The notes beneath the pieces are model-generated. The model was not told where the DNA came from. It was given only the letters and a program-made list of their open reading frames with translations, and did not search any database. Source: Pseudomonas sp. dw_358 (lineage in GTDB: Bacteria > Pseudomonadota > Gammaproteobacteria > Pseudomonadales > Pseudomonadaceae). From it: 64,000 nt of DNA. Below are positions 36,962-47,046 of this stretch, piece after piece. Each line of letters starts with the position of its first letter. Within the stretch, counting starts at the first letter, position 1. The position numbers were made by a program, and so were the translations under genes. Where the stretch lies: positions 62,001-126,000 of the forward strand of contig NZ_JAAVUX010000002.1 in assembly GCF_018449655.1 (NCBI RefSeq), given 5' to 3'.

Positions 36962-39169
36962 ATGGCGGTAACCTCCCCCCCGTTGATCTCGCCCACCGTC
37001 ACCCTGGCCAATTGCGAAGATGAACGCATCCATCAGCCCGGCGGCATCCAGCCCCATGGCGCGCTGGTGGCCTTCGCCGGCGACGGGACGGTCCTCAGTC
37101 GCAGTGATAATTTCGTCGCGCACCTGGGGTTCGACGCCTTGCCGGGCCAACGCCTGGGCGTTGGCGAGCTGGACGATGGCGTCATGCAGATGCTGGCCGA
37201 AGGGCTCGCAGCCGACGATCAGTGGGTCGACAGCACCCAGATGCAGCGCGGCGATACTCTGTTCGACGTCATAGGGCACATTCATAAAGACGTGCTGTAC
37301 CTGGAATTCGAACCTCGGGCGCTGGCCAGCACATCGTTCAGTCAGATGGCCCTGTATGCCCAGCGCATCATCAGCCAGATGCAGCGCCGCCATGACGTCG
37401 ACAGCCTCCTGGCCCGGGTGACAGAAGAAATTCGTCATTTGACCGGTTACGACCGGGTGATGGCTTATCGCTTCCGCGCGGACCTTTCCGGCGAAGTCAT
37501 CGCCGAAGCGCGACGCGCCGACCTGGTGAGCTATCTGGGCCAGCGCTATCCGGCCTCGGACATTCCGGCCCAGGCACGCCTTCTTTATATACTCAATCCG
37601 ATCCGCCTGATCGCCGATGTGGCCTACCAGCCGTCGCGACTGGTACCTGCCTTGAACCCGAACGATCGGCAGCCGTTCGACCTCAGTTTCAGCACGTTGC
37701 GTAGCGTATCGCCTATCCACTGCGAATATTTGACCAACATGGGCGTGCAGGCCTCCATGAGCGTGTCCATCGTGGTCGAGGGCAAGCTCTGGGGGCTGTT
37801 TTCCTGTCACCACATGTCCCCCAAGACCATCGCCCACCCGCTGCGAACTTCGTTTCAAGTGATCTCTCAACTCTGCAGCGCGCTGGTCGAGCGACTGGAG
37901 CATAACCACACAACCCAAGTGCTGCTCAACGCCAGCCTGGCGCAACAAGCCATCAGCCACGCCGCCCGGGACAGCGAAGACCTGCTCGCCGCACTGACCA
38001 CAGCCGGCTCGAATATCGCCACGCTGCTGCCCTGCGAAGGGGCTGCGGTGTGCTTGGCCGGGCGCGTGCAAAGTATCAACGGCGACTTCGATGACTTGGC
38101 CCGCAGCGTCATCGAACGCCTGTATGCCGATCCGGAACTCGAGATATTTCACACCGAAGAATGGGTGCACACCGACCTCGGATCGCCAGACACTCAATAC
38201 TGCGGGGTATTGGCCATACGCTTTCACCGCCAGGAAAGCGGCTGGATACTGTGGTTCCGACGCGAAGAAGTCAGCCAGGTGCGCTGGGCCGGCAAGCCGG
38301 AAAAGATCCTCAAGGTTGGTCCTTCGGGTCCTCGCCTGACACCACGTGGCTCTTTCGAGGCCTGGGAAGAGATCGTCCGCGGCCGCTCGCCCGCCTGGAG
38401 CCGGACCGACTTGAGCATCGCCGAAAAACTGCGCACTGAACTGGTCGAAGTCAGCCTTACGCGCGCCGGCGAATTGGACGGCATGCGCCAGAGGCTGATC
38501 GCCATGCTCGGCCACGACCTGCGCAATCCACTGCAATCCATCTCGATGGCAGCACAGATGCTATCGTCCAGCGAGACCCGGGATACCGAGTTGCGTCGAC
38601 GCATCAGCTATTCCAGCGGCCGTATGGAGCGACTGATCAGCCAGGTGCTGGAAATGAGCCGCCTGCAATCAGGCCTTGGAATCGCCGTGTGCAGGGTCGA
38701 CACGGACCTGACCGCACTGGTGCAAAGCATTGTCGAAGAGACCACGATGGCCTTCCCCGGACTGACCATCGAAACCCGCATCGATGCCGACATCAACGCC
38801 CAGGTGGACCCGGACCGCTACGCCCAGGTGATCACCAACCTGCTGGGTAACGCATTGCACCACGGCACCCCCGGCAGCCCTGTACAACTGACACTGTCCG
38901 CGGCTCCCCAAGGCACCCGACTGGCAGTCACCAACCGCAGCGAAACGTTGCCCGCCGAACAACTGGCAACACTGTTCCAGCCTTTCAAACCCCACACCCA
39001 GAGCAACCCGCGCAATCGCGGCAGCCTCGGGATCGGGTTGTACATCTCGCAAGCCATCGCGGCGGCGCATGAGGGGCGGATCGAGGTGGTACAAGGGGAT
39101 GGGGTGATCACGTTCAGTCTGATGGTACCGAGCCCATCAGCCCACCTCCAGCACCCACGCAGACGGTAG
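36962..39169 (+). CDS. bphP: Bacteriophytochrome sensor histidine kinase
   Basis: A 735-aa red/far-red photoreceptor. The biliverdin-binding Cys is Cys18 in ANCEDERIHQPGGIQPHG of the PAS domain. The GAF domain has YPASDIPAQARLLYILNPIR. The PHY domain has the tongue motif PRGSFEAWEE and WILWFRREEVSQVRWAG. The kinase has the H-box MLGHDLRNPLQS and N-box ITNLLGNALHHG. The G1 box is degenerate (VTNRSETLP instead of D-x-G-x-G), as is common in Pseudomonas phytochromes. No heme oxygenase or response regulator gene is adjacent. Confidence 0.93.
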   Translation: MAVTSPPLISPTVTLANCEDERIHQPGGIQPHGALVAFAGDGTVLSRSDNFVAHLGFDALPGQRLGVGELDDGVMQMLAEGLAADDQWVDSTQMQRGDTLFDVIGHIHKDVLYLEFEPRALASTSFSQMALYAQRIISQMQRRHDVDSLLARVTEEIRHLTGYDRVMAYRFRADLSGEVIAEARRADLVSYLGQRYPASDIPAQARLLYILNPIRLIADVAYQPSRLVPALNPNDRQPFDLSFSTLRSVSPIHCEYLTNMGVQASMSVSIVVEGKLWGLFSCHHMSPKTIAHPLRTSFQVISQLCSALVERLEHNHTTQVLLNASLAQQAISHAARDSEDLLAALTTAGSNIATLLPCEGAAVCLAGRVQSINGDFDDLARSVIERLYADPELEIFHTEEWVHTDLGSPDTQYCGVLAIRFHRQESGWILWFRREEVSQVRWAGKPEKILKVGPSGPRLTPRGSFEAWEEIVRGRSPAWSRTDLSIAEKLRTELVEVSLTRAGELDGMRQRLIAMLGHDLRNPLQSISMAAQMLSSSETRDTELRRRISYSSGRMERLISQVLEMSRLQSGLGIAVCRVDTDLTALVQSIVEETTMAFPGLTIETRIDADINAQVDPDRYAQVITNLLGNALHHGTPGSPVQLTLSAAPQGTRLAVTNRSETLPAEQLATLFQPFKPHTQSNPRNRGSLGIGLYISQAIAAAHEGRIEVVQGDGVITFSLMVPSPSAHLQHPRRR

Positions 39170-39220
39170 CAGAGTCTTGCGGGCCATGGCTGACCAGCCC
39201 AGCACCCGATGACCAGAAAC

Positions 39221-39250
39221 AAAAAAGCCGCCCCTGAAGGACGGCTTTTT
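39221..39250 (-). terminator. Intrinsic terminator after the tRNA cluster
   Basis: On the minus strand AAAGCCGTCC and GGGGCGGCTTT form a stem with a 4-nt loop and a following U-run; on the plus strand it can also end the phytochrome transcript. Confidence 0.8.
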
Positions 39251-39259
39251 CAATACAGC

Positions 39260-39344
39260 TGGTGCGGACGGAGAGACTCGAACTCTCACACCTTGCGGCG
39301 CTGGAACCTAAATCCAGTGTGTCTACCAATTCCACCACATCCGC
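39260..39344 (-). tRNA. tRNA-Leu (anticodon TAG)
   Basis: An 85-nt class II tRNA including encoded CCA. The anticodon stem CTGGA/TCCAG encloses TTTAGGT, giving anticodon TAG. The acceptor GCGGATG pairs with CGTCCGC, and the long variable arm is present. Confidence 0.95.
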
Positions 39345-39362
39345 GTGAAGCTTTTAAAGCAA

Positions 39363-39395
39363 AGGCGCCGGATCGTTAAATCAGGCGCCTTTTCG
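39363..39395. repeat. Hairpin between tRNA-Leu and tRNA-His
   Basis: AGGCGCC (39363-39369) and GGCGCCT (39384-39390) are complementary and separated by 14 nt, with short A and T tracts outside. It may be a processing hairpin or a leftover terminator between the two tRNAs. Confidence 0.5.
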
Positions 39396-39400
39396 GAATA

Positions 39401-39477
39401 TGGGGTGGACGATGGGGATCGAACCCACGACAACAGGAGTCACAATCCTGTGCTCTACCAACTGAGCTACGCCCACC
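39401..39477 (-). tRNA. tRNA-His (anticodon GTG)
   Basis: A 77-nt tRNA including CCA and the genomically encoded extra G-1 that pairs with C73, diagnostic of tRNA-His. The anticodon stem CAGGA/TCCTG encloses TTGTGAC. Confidence 0.96.
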
Positions 39478-39533
39478 ATATTGCGTTTTGTTGCACTACT
39501 TGCCAAGTTACTTGTCGTGCCAAAGCTGCCTTA

Positions 39534-39610
39534 TGGCGCACCCGGCAGGACTCGAACCTGCGACCATCCGCTTAGAAGGCGGATGCTCTATCCAGCTGAG
39601 CTACGGGCGC
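39534..39610 (-). tRNA. tRNA-Arg (anticodon TCT)
   Basis: A 77-nt tRNA including CCA. The anticodon stem TCCGC/GCGGA encloses CTTCTAA. First in the Arg-His-Leu transcript; upstream DNA (39659-39664, minus strand TATGAT) may supply the -10. Confidence 0.96.
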
Positions 39611-39902
39611 TTATTTGCTTCATTCGCCTCGCGGCGCATGGAGAAACAGCTTCGGTCGATCATACTGAGCGAGTCAATTTTCAACCCTGCCCTGCTTGAC
39701 CGTCCTAACCAGTGCTAGGCCCTGCCCGGCAAGTGCGACGAATCTTATAGACGAGCTCAAAGGTCGTCAACATCTTTTTGAAAAAAATTCATTTAATTAA
39801 AGGGGTTAGGGTAATTCCCGGACAAGGCGCCTTTGTTCGCGGGGCGGGGCGTGCGAGAATGCGCGTCCATTTTCATTCCCTTTCGATGGTTAATCACGCG
39901 TC

Positions 39903-40757
39903 ATGACTGCACAACTTATCGACGGCAAGGCGATCGCCGCCAGCCTGCGCCAGCAGATCGCCCAACGCGTCGCCGAGCGTCGCCAGCAGGGCCTGCGCAC
40001 GCCGGGCCTCGCGGTGATTCTGGTCGGCAGCGACCCCGCCTCCCAGGTCTACGTTTCGCACAAGCGCAAAGACTGCGAGGAAGTCGGCTTTCTGTCCCAT
40101 GCCTATGACCTGTCGGCCAGCACCAGCCAGCAGGAGCTGACCGACCTGATCGACCGTCTGAACGACACCCCTGAAATCGATGGCATTCTGCTGCAACTGC
40201 CGCTGCCGGCGCACCTGGATGCTTCTTCGCTGCTGGAACGCATTCGCCCGGACAAGGATGTCGACGGCTTCCACCCTTATAACGTCGGTCGTCTGGCCCA
40301 ACGCATCCCGCTGCTGCGCCCCTGCACGCCAAAAGGCATCATGACGCTGCTGGAAAGCACTGGGCAGGATCTGTATGGCATGAATGCCGTAGTCGTGGGC
40401 GCGTCCAACATCGTCGGCCGACCCATGGCCATGGAACTGCTGCTGGCCGGCTGCACGGTGACCGTCACCCACCGCTTCACCAAGGACCTGGCTGGCCATG
40501 TCGGTCGTGCCGATCTGGTGGTGGTGGCTGCTGGCAAGCCAGGGCTGGTGAAAGGCGAATGGGTGAAAGAGGGCGCGATCGTCATCGACGTCGGAATCAA
40601 CCGCCAGGAAGACGGCAAGCTGGTGGGAGATGTGGTCTACGAGACGGCGTTGCCGCGAGCAGGCTGGATTACGCCGGTGCCAGGTGGGGTAGGCCCGATG
40701 ACGCGGGCCTGCCTGTTGGAAAACACGCTGTATGCGGCAGAGACGCTGCACGCCTGA
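39903..40757 (+). CDS. folD: Bifunctional methylenetetrahydrofolate dehydrogenase/cyclohydrolase
   Basis: A 284-aa enzyme of one-carbon metabolism that interconverts methylene-, methenyl- and formyl-tetrahydrofolate. The catalytic Lys is in [13 protein letters not shown], the substrate motif is [12 protein letters not shown] and the NADP motif is [12 protein letters not shown]. It ends [14 protein letters not shown]. The 292 bp upstream to the tRNAs hold no other gene. Confidence 0.97.
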   Translation: MTAQLIDGKAIAASLRQQIAQRVAERRQQGLRTPGLAVILVGSDPASQVYVSHKRKDCEEVGFLSHAYDLSASTSQQELTDLIDRLNDTPEIDGILLQLPLPAHLDASSLLERIRPDKDVDGFHPYNVGRLAQRIPLLRPCTPKGIMTLLESTGQDLYGMNAVVVGASNIVGRPMAMELLLAGCTVTVTHRFTKDLAGHVGRADLVVVAAGKPGLVKGEWVKEGAIVIDVGINRQEDGKLVGDVVYETALPRAGWITPVPGGVGPMTRACLLENTLYAAETLHA

Positions 40758-40768
40758 TGAACGATCCT

Positions 40769-40859
40769 CTGCAGGACCGAGCCTGACTCGGGAACCGCAC
40801 ACCGCGTTCTATCAGCAAGACCGCGGGGGCATCTTCCCGAGCTGTGCTCGGTTCTGCAG
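40769..40859. repeat. Nested inverted repeats between convergent folD and cysS
   Basis: Outer arms CTGCAGGACCGAGC (40769-40782) and GCTCGGTTCTGCAG (40846-40859) match at 13 of 14 positions. Inner arms CTCGGGAA (40787-40794) and TTCCCGAG (40834-40841) match perfectly, and short GC arms lie further in. The whole 91 bp could fold as one long hairpin or cruciform. Confidence 0.7.
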
Positions 40860-40878
40860 GGAGGTCGGGTTTGGCCAG

Positions 40879-42261
40879 TCAGTCAGCCAGCCGCCAGGTG
40901 GTCCCGCCCTTGCTGTCCTCCAGCACCACACCCAACGCCGTGAGCTGATCACGAATACGATCCGACTCCGCCCAGTCCTTGTCGGTACGGGCTGCCAGGC
41001 GCGCGGCGATCAATGCTTCGACCTGAACCGCATCGACCTTGCCTTCAGCACCGGCGCGCAGGAAATCATCAGCCTCCAGTTGCAACACCCCCAGCAGGCC
41101 CGCCAGCTCGCGCAAGCGTGCCGCCAGGCCAGCCGCCGCGTGGACATCACTGTCGCGCAGACGGTTGATGTCACGCACCAGATCGAACAGCACGGCACAG
41201 GCTTCCGGCGTACCGAAGTCATCGTTCATCGCTGAAGCGAAACGCTCGACATAGGCTTCTCCCCCACTGGCTGCCACTTTCGGCAGCCCTTTGAGCGCAT
41301 GGTAGAACCGCTCCAATGCGCTCTTCGATTCCTTGAGGCTGTCTTCGGAATAGTTGATCGCACTGCGATAATGGCTGGACACCAGCAGATATCGCACCAC
41401 CTCCGGGTGATAGCTTTCCAGCACGTCGCGAATGGTGAAAAAGTTGTTCAAGGACTTCGACATCTTCTCGCCATTGATGCGGATCATGCCGCAATGCATC
41501 CAGGCATTGGCGTAGGTCTGGCCCGTGGCCGCCTCGCTCTGGGCGATCTCGTTCTCGTGGTGCGGGAACTCCAGGTCGCTACCGCCACCATGGATGTCGA
41601 AGGTGTCACCCAGGCAGCAGGTCGACATCACCGAGCACTCGATATGCCAACCCGGGCGCCCCGGCCCCCAAGGCGACTCCCAACTGGGCTCGCCCGGCTT
41701 GACGCCTTTCCACAGGACAAAGTCCAGCGGGTCATGCTTGGCTTCATCCACCTCGATACGGGCACCAATGCGCAGGTCTTCGATACGGTTGCGTGACAGT
41801 TTGCCGTAGCCGACGAACTTGCCGACCCGGTAATACACATCGCCGTTACCGGGCGCGTAGGCGTAATCCTTGTCGATCAGGGTCTGGATCATCGCGTGCA
41901 TGCCGGCGATATGGTCGGTGGCACGGGGCTCCAGGTCGGGCTTGAGGATGTTCAGACGCGCCTCATCCTCATGCATGGCCGCAATCATGCGTTCGGTCAG
42001 CACGTCGAAGGCTTCGCCATTTTCCCGGGCGCGATTGATGATCTTGTCATCGATGTCGGTGATGTTGCGCACATAGGTCAGGTCATAGCCGCTATGGCGC
42101 AGCCAGCGCGTGGCCAGATCGAAAGCCACCATGCTGCGGCCGTGGCCAATGTGGCAGAAGTCGTACACGGTCATGCCGCAGACGTACATCCGCACTTTGT
42201 TGCCGTCCAGCGGCGTGAAGACTTCCTTGCTCTTGGTGAGGGTGTTGTAAATGTTCAGCAC
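40879..42261 (-). CDS. cysS: Cysteinyl-tRNA synthetase
   Basis: A 460-aa class I synthetase. The HIGH-like motif is CHIGHGRS, the KMSKS motif is [11 protein letters not shown], and zinc ligands are in [18 protein letters not shown] and HHENE. It charges tRNA-Cys. Nine bases separate it from glnS upstream, so they are probably cotranscribed. Confidence 0.98.
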   Translation of the reverse strand: MLNIYNTLTKSKEVFTPLDGNKVRMYVCGMTVYDFCHIGHGRSMVAFDLATRWLRHSGYDLTYVRNITDIDDKIINRARENGEAFDVLTERMIAAMHEDEARLNILKPDLEPRATDHIAGMHAMIQTLIDKDYAYAPGNGDVYYRVGKFVGYGKLSRNRIEDLRIGARIEVDEAKHDPLDFVLWKGVKPGEPSWESPWGPGRPGWHIECSVMSTCCLGDTFDIHGGGSDLEFPHHENEIAQSEAATGQTYANAWMHCGMIRINGEKMSKSLNNFFTIRDVLESYHPEVVRYLLVSSHYRSAINYSEDSLKESKSALERFYHALKGLPKVAASGGEAYVERFASAMNDDFGTPEACAVLFDLVRDINRLRDSDVHAAAGLAARLRELAGLLGVLQLEADDFLRAGAEGKVDAVQVEALIAARLAARTDKDWAESDRIRDQLTALGVVLEDSKGGTTWRLAD

Positions 42262-42270
42262 GATGAATCC

Positions 42271-43983
42271 TTAGCTCTGGCCCCACGAATCACGCAGGGT
42301 CACGGTACGGTTGAATACCGGATGACCGGGTTGCGAGTCTTTAAGGTCGGCGCAGAAGTAACCTTCGCGCTCGAACTGGAAGCGGTCTTCCGGCTGGGCA
42401 TTGGCCAGCGATGGTTCCGCGCGACAACCGGTGAGCACTTGCAGGGATTCAGGGTTGATGTTGTCGAGGAAGGTGGCGCCCTCCTCGGTCTTTTCCGGAT
42501 TGGCCGAACGGAACAGGCGATCGTACAGACGCACTTCGCACGCCACGCTGGCCTCGGCCGGGACCCAGTGGATCACGCCCTTGACCTTGCGGCCCTCGGG
42601 GTTCTTGCCCAGGGTATCCGGGTCGTAGGAGCAATGCAGTTCGACGATGTTCCCGTCGGCATCCTTGATGGCCTGGTCGGCGCGGATCACGTAGCTCCCG
42701 CGCAGACGGGCCTCGACGCCGGGCTCCAGGCGCTTGTAGCCCTTGGGCGCGACTTCGACGAAATCATCACGGTCGATGTAGATCTCGCGGGCGAACGGCA
42801 AGGCACGCACCCCCAGGTCTTCCTTGGGGTGACGCGGCAATTCGAGCGGCTCGACCTGGCCTTCCGGGTAGTTGGTGATGATCACCTTGAGCGGACGCAG
42901 CACGCACATGGCACGGGGTGCATTGTGGTCCAGGTCCTCGCGAATGCAGAACTCGAGCATGGACATGTCCACCACGCCGTCGGAGCGGTTGGTGCCGATC
43001 ATTTCGCAGAAGTTGCGGATCGAGGCAGGGGTGTAGCCGCGACGACGGAAGCCCGACAGGGTCGACATCCGCGGGTCATCCCAACCACTGACGTGCTTCT
43101 CGTCCACCAGTTGCTTGAGCTTGCGCTTGCTGGTGATGGTGTAGTTGAGGTTCAGCCGGCTGAATTCGTACTGGCGCGGGTGCGCTGGCACCGACAGGTG
43201 GTCCAGGAACCAGTCATACAGAGGGCGATGGCCTTCGAATTCCAGGGTGCAGATAGAGTGCGTGATGCCCTCGATGGCGTCCGACTGACCGTGGGTGAAG
43301 TCGTAGTTCGGATAAATGCACCACGCGTCGCCGGTCTGGTGGTGATGGGCGTGGCGAATGCGATACAGAATCGGGTCGCGCAGGTTCATGTTCGGCGAAG
43401 CCATGTCGATCTTCGCCCGCAGCACGCGCTCGCCGTCCTTGAACTCGCCGGCCTTCATGCGGGCAAACAGGCCCAGGTTCTCCTCCACCGAACGCTCGCG
43501 AAACGGGCTGTTCTTGCCGGGCTCGGTCAGGTTGCCACGGTATTCACGGGCCTGCTCAGGGGTCAGGTCGTCGACGTAGGCGTCGCCCTTCTTGATCAGC
43601 TCCACCGCCCAGTCATGCAACTGGTCGAAATACTGCGAGGCGTAACGCACGTCGCCTGCCCAGTCGAACCCCAGCCACTTGATGTCGCTCTGGATGGCAT
43701 CGATGTATTCCTGCTCTTCCTTGGCCGGGTTGGTGTCGTCGAAGCGCAGGTGGCAGGCGCCGCCGAATTCCTTGGCCAGGCCGAAGTTGACGCAGATCGA
43801 CTTGGCGTGACCGATGTGCAGATAGCCGTTGGGCTCCGGCGGGAAGCGGGTGACGACGCTGCTGTGCTTGCCCGAATCCAGATCGGCCTGAAGGATCGGG
43901 CGCAGGAAGTTGGTCGGAACGACTGGGCCGTTGCCTTTGGCATTGGCGGCATTCGGAGCGGTATCGGCAGTGGGCTTGCTCAT
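42271..43983 (-). CDS. glnS: Glutaminyl-tRNA synthetase
   Basis: A 570-aa class I synthetase with [17 protein letters not shown] (HIGH), [19 protein letters not shown] and a TSKRKL motif (usually MSKRKL), then the two C-terminal beta-barrel anticodon domains. The ATG at 43983 has AAGGA five bases upstream, unlike the in-frame ATG at 43998. The N-terminus has a Pseudomonas-type Ala/Asn-rich extension. Confidence 0.98.
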   Translation of the reverse strand: MSKPTADTAPNAANAKGNGPVVPTNFLRPILQADLDSGKHSSVVTRFPPEPNGYLHIGHAKSICVNFGLAKEFGGACHLRFDDTNPAKEEQEYIDAIQSDIKWLGFDWAGDVRYASQYFDQLHDWAVELIKKGDAYVDDLTPEQAREYRGNLTEPGKNSPFRERSVEENLGLFARMKAGEFKDGERVLRAKIDMASPNMNLRDPILYRIRHAHHHQTGDAWCIYPNYDFTHGQSDAIEGITHSICTLEFEGHRPLYDWFLDHLSVPAHPRQYEFSRLNLNYTITSKRKLKQLVDEKHVSGWDDPRMSTLSGFRRRGYTPASIRNFCEMIGTNRSDGVVDMSMLEFCIREDLDHNAPRAMCVLRPLKVIITNYPEGQVEPLELPRHPKEDLGVRALPFAREIYIDRDDFVEVAPKGYKRLEPGVEARLRGSYVIRADQAIKDADGNIVELHCSYDPDTLGKNPEGRKVKGVIHWVPAEASVACEVRLYDRLFRSANPEKTEEGATFLDNINPESLQVLTGCRAEPSLANAQPEDRFQFEREGYFCADLKDSQPGHPVFNRTVTLRDSWGQS

Positions 43984-44195
43984 AGGATCCTTGGGCATAC
44001 GGTTTTCGACCGGGGTAGGCCGACTAAATCAAAGCGCTTATCATAGCCCAAGCGGTCCAGCGGCTGACAGGCCAGGCTCCAGAAACTACCGGGGAAATCC
44101 TCGGGAGTGTGAAAAAAACCGCCGCAAAATGCGTATCACCCGCTGTAAACTGGCGGCGAGCCTTAAACGAATACTCAAGAAGAGCGATTTTCCTC

Positions 44196-44696
44196 ATGTC
44201 CAAAGTCAAATTGACCACCAATCACGGTGCCATCGTCCTGCAACTGAACCAGGACAAAGCCCCTGAATCCGTGGCGAACTTCGTCCAGTACGTCAAGGAA
44301 GGCCATTACGACAACACCGTTTTCCACCGTGTGATCAGCAACTTCATGATCCAGGGCGGTGGCTTCGAGCCAGGCATGGCGCAGAAAAAGACCCGTGCCA
44401 CCATCAAGAACGAAGCCAACAATGGCCTGAGCAACAAGAAATACACCGTGGCCATGGCCCGCACCATGGAGCCGCATTCGGCTTCCGCGCAGTTCTTCAT
44501 CAATGTCGCCGACAACGATTTTCTCAACCACAGCGCACCGACCGTACAAGGCTGGGGCTATGCGGTATTCGGTGAAGTGGTCGAAGGCCTGGACATCGTC
44601 GACAAGATCAAAGGTGTCGCTACCACCTCCAAAAACGGCCACCAGGACGTTCCAGCCGAAGACGTGATCATCGAGAAAGCCGAGATCATTGAGTGA
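44196..44696 (+). CDS. ppiB: Cyclophilin-type peptidyl-prolyl isomerase B
   Basis: A 166-aa cytoplasmic cyclophilin. The active-site elements [33 protein letters not shown] and [11 protein letters not shown] are present. No signal peptide. The stop overlaps the lpxH GTG start by four bases. Confidence 0.96.
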   Translation: MSKVKLTTNHGAIVLQLNQDKAPESVANFVQYVKEGHYDNTVFHRVISNFMIQGGGFEPGMAQKKTRATIKNEANNGLSNKKYTVAMARTMEPHSASAQFFINVADNDFLNHSAPTVQGWGYAVFGEVVEGLDIVDKIKGVATTSKNGHQDVPAEDVIIEKAEIIE

Positions 44697-45418
44697 TTCT
44701 GCTGATCTCCGATCTGCATCTGCAAGAAGAACGCCCGGACATCACCCAGGCGTTTCTTGATTTCCTCGCCGGGCGCGCGCGCTCGGCCGAGGCGCTGTAT
44801 ATCCTGGGGGACTTCTTCGAAGCCTGGATCGGCGACGATGCCATGACGCCCTATCAACTTTCGATCTGCGCGGCGCTGCGCGTGTTGAGCGACAGCGGCA
44901 CGACGATCTTCCTGATGCACGGCAACCGCGACTTCCTGCTGGGCGACGCGTTCTGCAAGGCAGCCGGCGCGACCTTGCTGCCCGACCCCAGCGTGGTGCG
45001 GTTCAACGGCCAGCCGGTGCTGCTGATGCATGGCGACAGCCTGTGCACCCGCGACGAAGGCTACATGAAACTGCGCCGGATCCTGCGCAACCCCTTGACG
45101 CTGTTCGTGCTCAGGCACTTGCCGCTGAGCCTGCGCCACACGCTGGCGCGCAAGCTGCGCAGTGAAAGCCGCGCGCAGACGAAGATGAAAGCCAACGACA
45201 TTGTCGATGTCACGCCGGAACAGGTTCCGCTGATCATGCAGGCCCATGGCGTGGAAACATTGATCCACGGCCACACCCACCGACCGGCCGTGCACCGCCT
45301 GCAGGTGGGTGAGCAGCCGGCGCGGCGGATTGTGCTGGGGGACTGGGACCGTGAAGGTTGGGCGTTGCAGGTCGATGAGCAAGGGTTTGGGTTGGCGCCA
45401 TTTGCGTTTACCGCCTGA
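44693..45418 (+). CDS. lpxH: UDP-2,3-diacylglucosamine diphosphatase
   Basis: A 241-aa metallophosphoesterase of lipid A synthesis, which releases UMP from UDP-diacylglucosamine to give lipid X. The metal motifs are [33 protein letters not shown] and HGHTHRP. The GTG start overlaps ppiB (GTGA). Confidence 0.97.
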   Translation: MILLISDLHLQEERPDITQAFLDFLAGRARSAEALYILGDFFEAWIGDDAMTPYQLSICAALRVLSDSGTTIFLMHGNRDFLLGDAFCKAAGATLLPDPSVVRFNGQPVLLMHGDSLCTRDEGYMKLRRILRNPLTLFVLRHLPLSLRHTLARKLRSESRAQTKMKANDIVDVTPEQVPLIMQAHGVETLIHGHTHRPAVHRLQVGEQPARRIVLGDWDREGWALQVDEQGFGLAPFAFTA

Positions 45419-45435
45419 CGATGCTCTTGCATGAT

Positions 45436-45457
45436 GTCAGGGTATCAATGCCCTGAC
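45436..45457. terminator. Hairpin at the lpxH/emrB convergent junction
   Basis: GTCAGGG and CCCTGAC form a perfect 7-bp stem with an 8-nt loop; it overlaps the emrB stop codon region. No T-run is present. Confidence 0.45.
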
Positions 45458-46974
45458 GCCTCCGGTCCTGCCTTGGCGGCAAACGGCGGTTTGGCGAAAC
45501 AGATGATCACGATCAGCCCGGCAAACATCCATGCCAACAACACGAAGTAATCGATGGTCGACATCATGTAGGCCTGGCTGTTGACCGCCTGCTCCAACCT
45601 CGCGTACGTCTGCGGGTTGGCCCCGCCCATCTGCTCGATGGCTTGCCGGGTGGCCGGTTCGTAGACGTTGATATTCTCACTCATGTACGCATGATGGCCG
45701 ATGGCCCGACGCTGCCAGATCCAGGTGGTCAGAGAAGCCGCAAAACTACCGCCCAGGGTCCGCAAAAAGGTTGCCAGCCCCGAACCGTCTGGAATCTGCT
45801 GCGGCGGCAGGCCGGACAGCAGGATGCTCAACGTCGGCATGAAGAACAATGCCACTCCGATCCCCATGAACAGTTGCACCAGGGCAATGTGCATGAAATC
45901 TACGTCGGTGGTGAAGCCGGCGCGCATGTAACAACTCGTGCCGATGGCCAAAAACGACAGCCCTGCCAGGATGCGCAGATCAAACTTGTTCGCGTATTTG
46001 CCCACGAACGGCGACATCAACACCGGCAGGACCCCCAGCGGCGCCGATGCCAGCCCCGCCCAGGTCGCGGTATAGCCCAACTGCGTCTGCAACCATTGCG
46101 GCAGGATCAGGTTGATGCCGAAAAACCCTGAATACCCCCCCACCAGCACGATGGTGCCGACCCGGAAATTGCGGTTGGCAAACAGCTTCAGGTTCACCAC
46201 CGGGTGCGCATCGGTCAGCTCCCAGATGATGAACACCGCCAGGGCGATCGCCGATATGACCGTACCCATGATGATGAAGTTGGATTCGAACCAATCCAGG
46301 TCATTGCCCTTGTCGAGCACCACCTGCAAGGTCCCGACCCCAATGATCAACGAGATCAGGCCGACGTAGTCCATCGGCTGCCGGCTGGTCTGCACCGGCC
46401 GGTCCTTGAGCTGCTGGCGGACAATGAAGGCGGCAAAGATCCCGATCGGCACGTTGATGAAGAAAATCCACGGCCAGCTGTAACTGTCGGTAATCCAGCC
46501 ACCCAGGATCGGTCCGGCAATCGGCGCGACCACCGTGACCATGGCCAGCAACGCCAACGCCATCCCTCGCTTGGCCGCCGGATAGACCGCCAGCATCAGG
46601 GTCTGACTCATGGGGTACAGGGGCCCGGCAACCATGCCTTGAATCACCCGAAAGCCGATCAATTCGGGCATCGAGGTCGAGGCGCCGCACATGAACGACG
46701 CCAGCACGAACAGCAGCGTCGCCCAGATGAACAGTTTCACTTCGCCAAAGCGTCGGCTCAGCCAGCCGGTCAAGGGCAAGGCGATAGCGTTGCTCACGGC
46801 AAACGAGGTGATCACCCAGGTGCCCTGATCGGAGCTGACCCCCATATTGCCGGAGATCGTCGGCAAGGCGACGTTGGCAATGGTGGTGTCGAGCACCTGC
46901 ATGAAGGTCGCCAACGACAGACCGATGGTGGCCATCAACAGGCTGGGCGGCGTGAACGAAGCTTGGGAGCTCAT
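45445..46974 (-). CDS. emrB: EmrB/QacA-type MFS efflux pump (DHA2)
   Basis: A 509-aa, 14-helix drug:H+ antiporter. The TM1 motif is LDTTIANVALP, motif A is GWLSRRFGEVKLFIW and motif C is APIAGPILGGWITD. It works with the EmrA adaptor and the outer-membrane channel encoded upstream to expel toxic compounds across both membranes. Last gene of the marR-omf-emrA-emrB operon. Confidence 0.93.
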   Translation of the reverse strand: MSSQASFTPPSLLMATIGLSLATFMQVLDTTIANVALPTISGNMGVSSDQGTWVITSFAVSNAIALPLTGWLSRRFGEVKLFIWATLLFVLASFMCGASTSMPELIGFRVIQGMVAGPLYPMSQTLMLAVYPAAKRGMALALLAMVTVVAPIAGPILGGWITDSYSWPWIFFINVPIGIFAAFIVRQQLKDRPVQTSRQPMDYVGLISLIIGVGTLQVVLDKGNDLDWFESNFIIMGTVISAIALAVFIIWELTDAHPVVNLKLFANRNFRVGTIVLVGGYSGFFGINLILPQWLQTQLGYTATWAGLASAPLGVLPVLMSPFVGKYANKFDLRILAGLSFLAIGTSCYMRAGFTTDVDFMHIALVQLFMGIGVALFFMPTLSILLSGLPPQQIPDGSGLATFLRTLGGSFAASLTTWIWQRRAIGHHAYMSENINVYEPATRQAIEQMGGANPQTYARLEQAVNSQAYMMSTIDYFVLLAWMFAGLIVIICFAKPPFAAKAGPEASGH

Positions 46975-47046
46975 CGCATGTTCCTGCAGATAAAGAGGTG
47001 CAAATGCTCATGCCCGCGCCGGGCGCGAGCATGAGGGACGGGCGTA

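Noticed and set aside
39363..39395. A fourth tRNA between tRNA-Leu and tRNA-His
   Set aside because: The stretch forms only a single hairpin and cannot fold as a cloverleaf.
41896..44046. A 716-codon open frame antisense to cysS and glnS
   Set aside because: It crosses two certain synthetase genes and has no recognisable domain; it is a codon-bias shadow.
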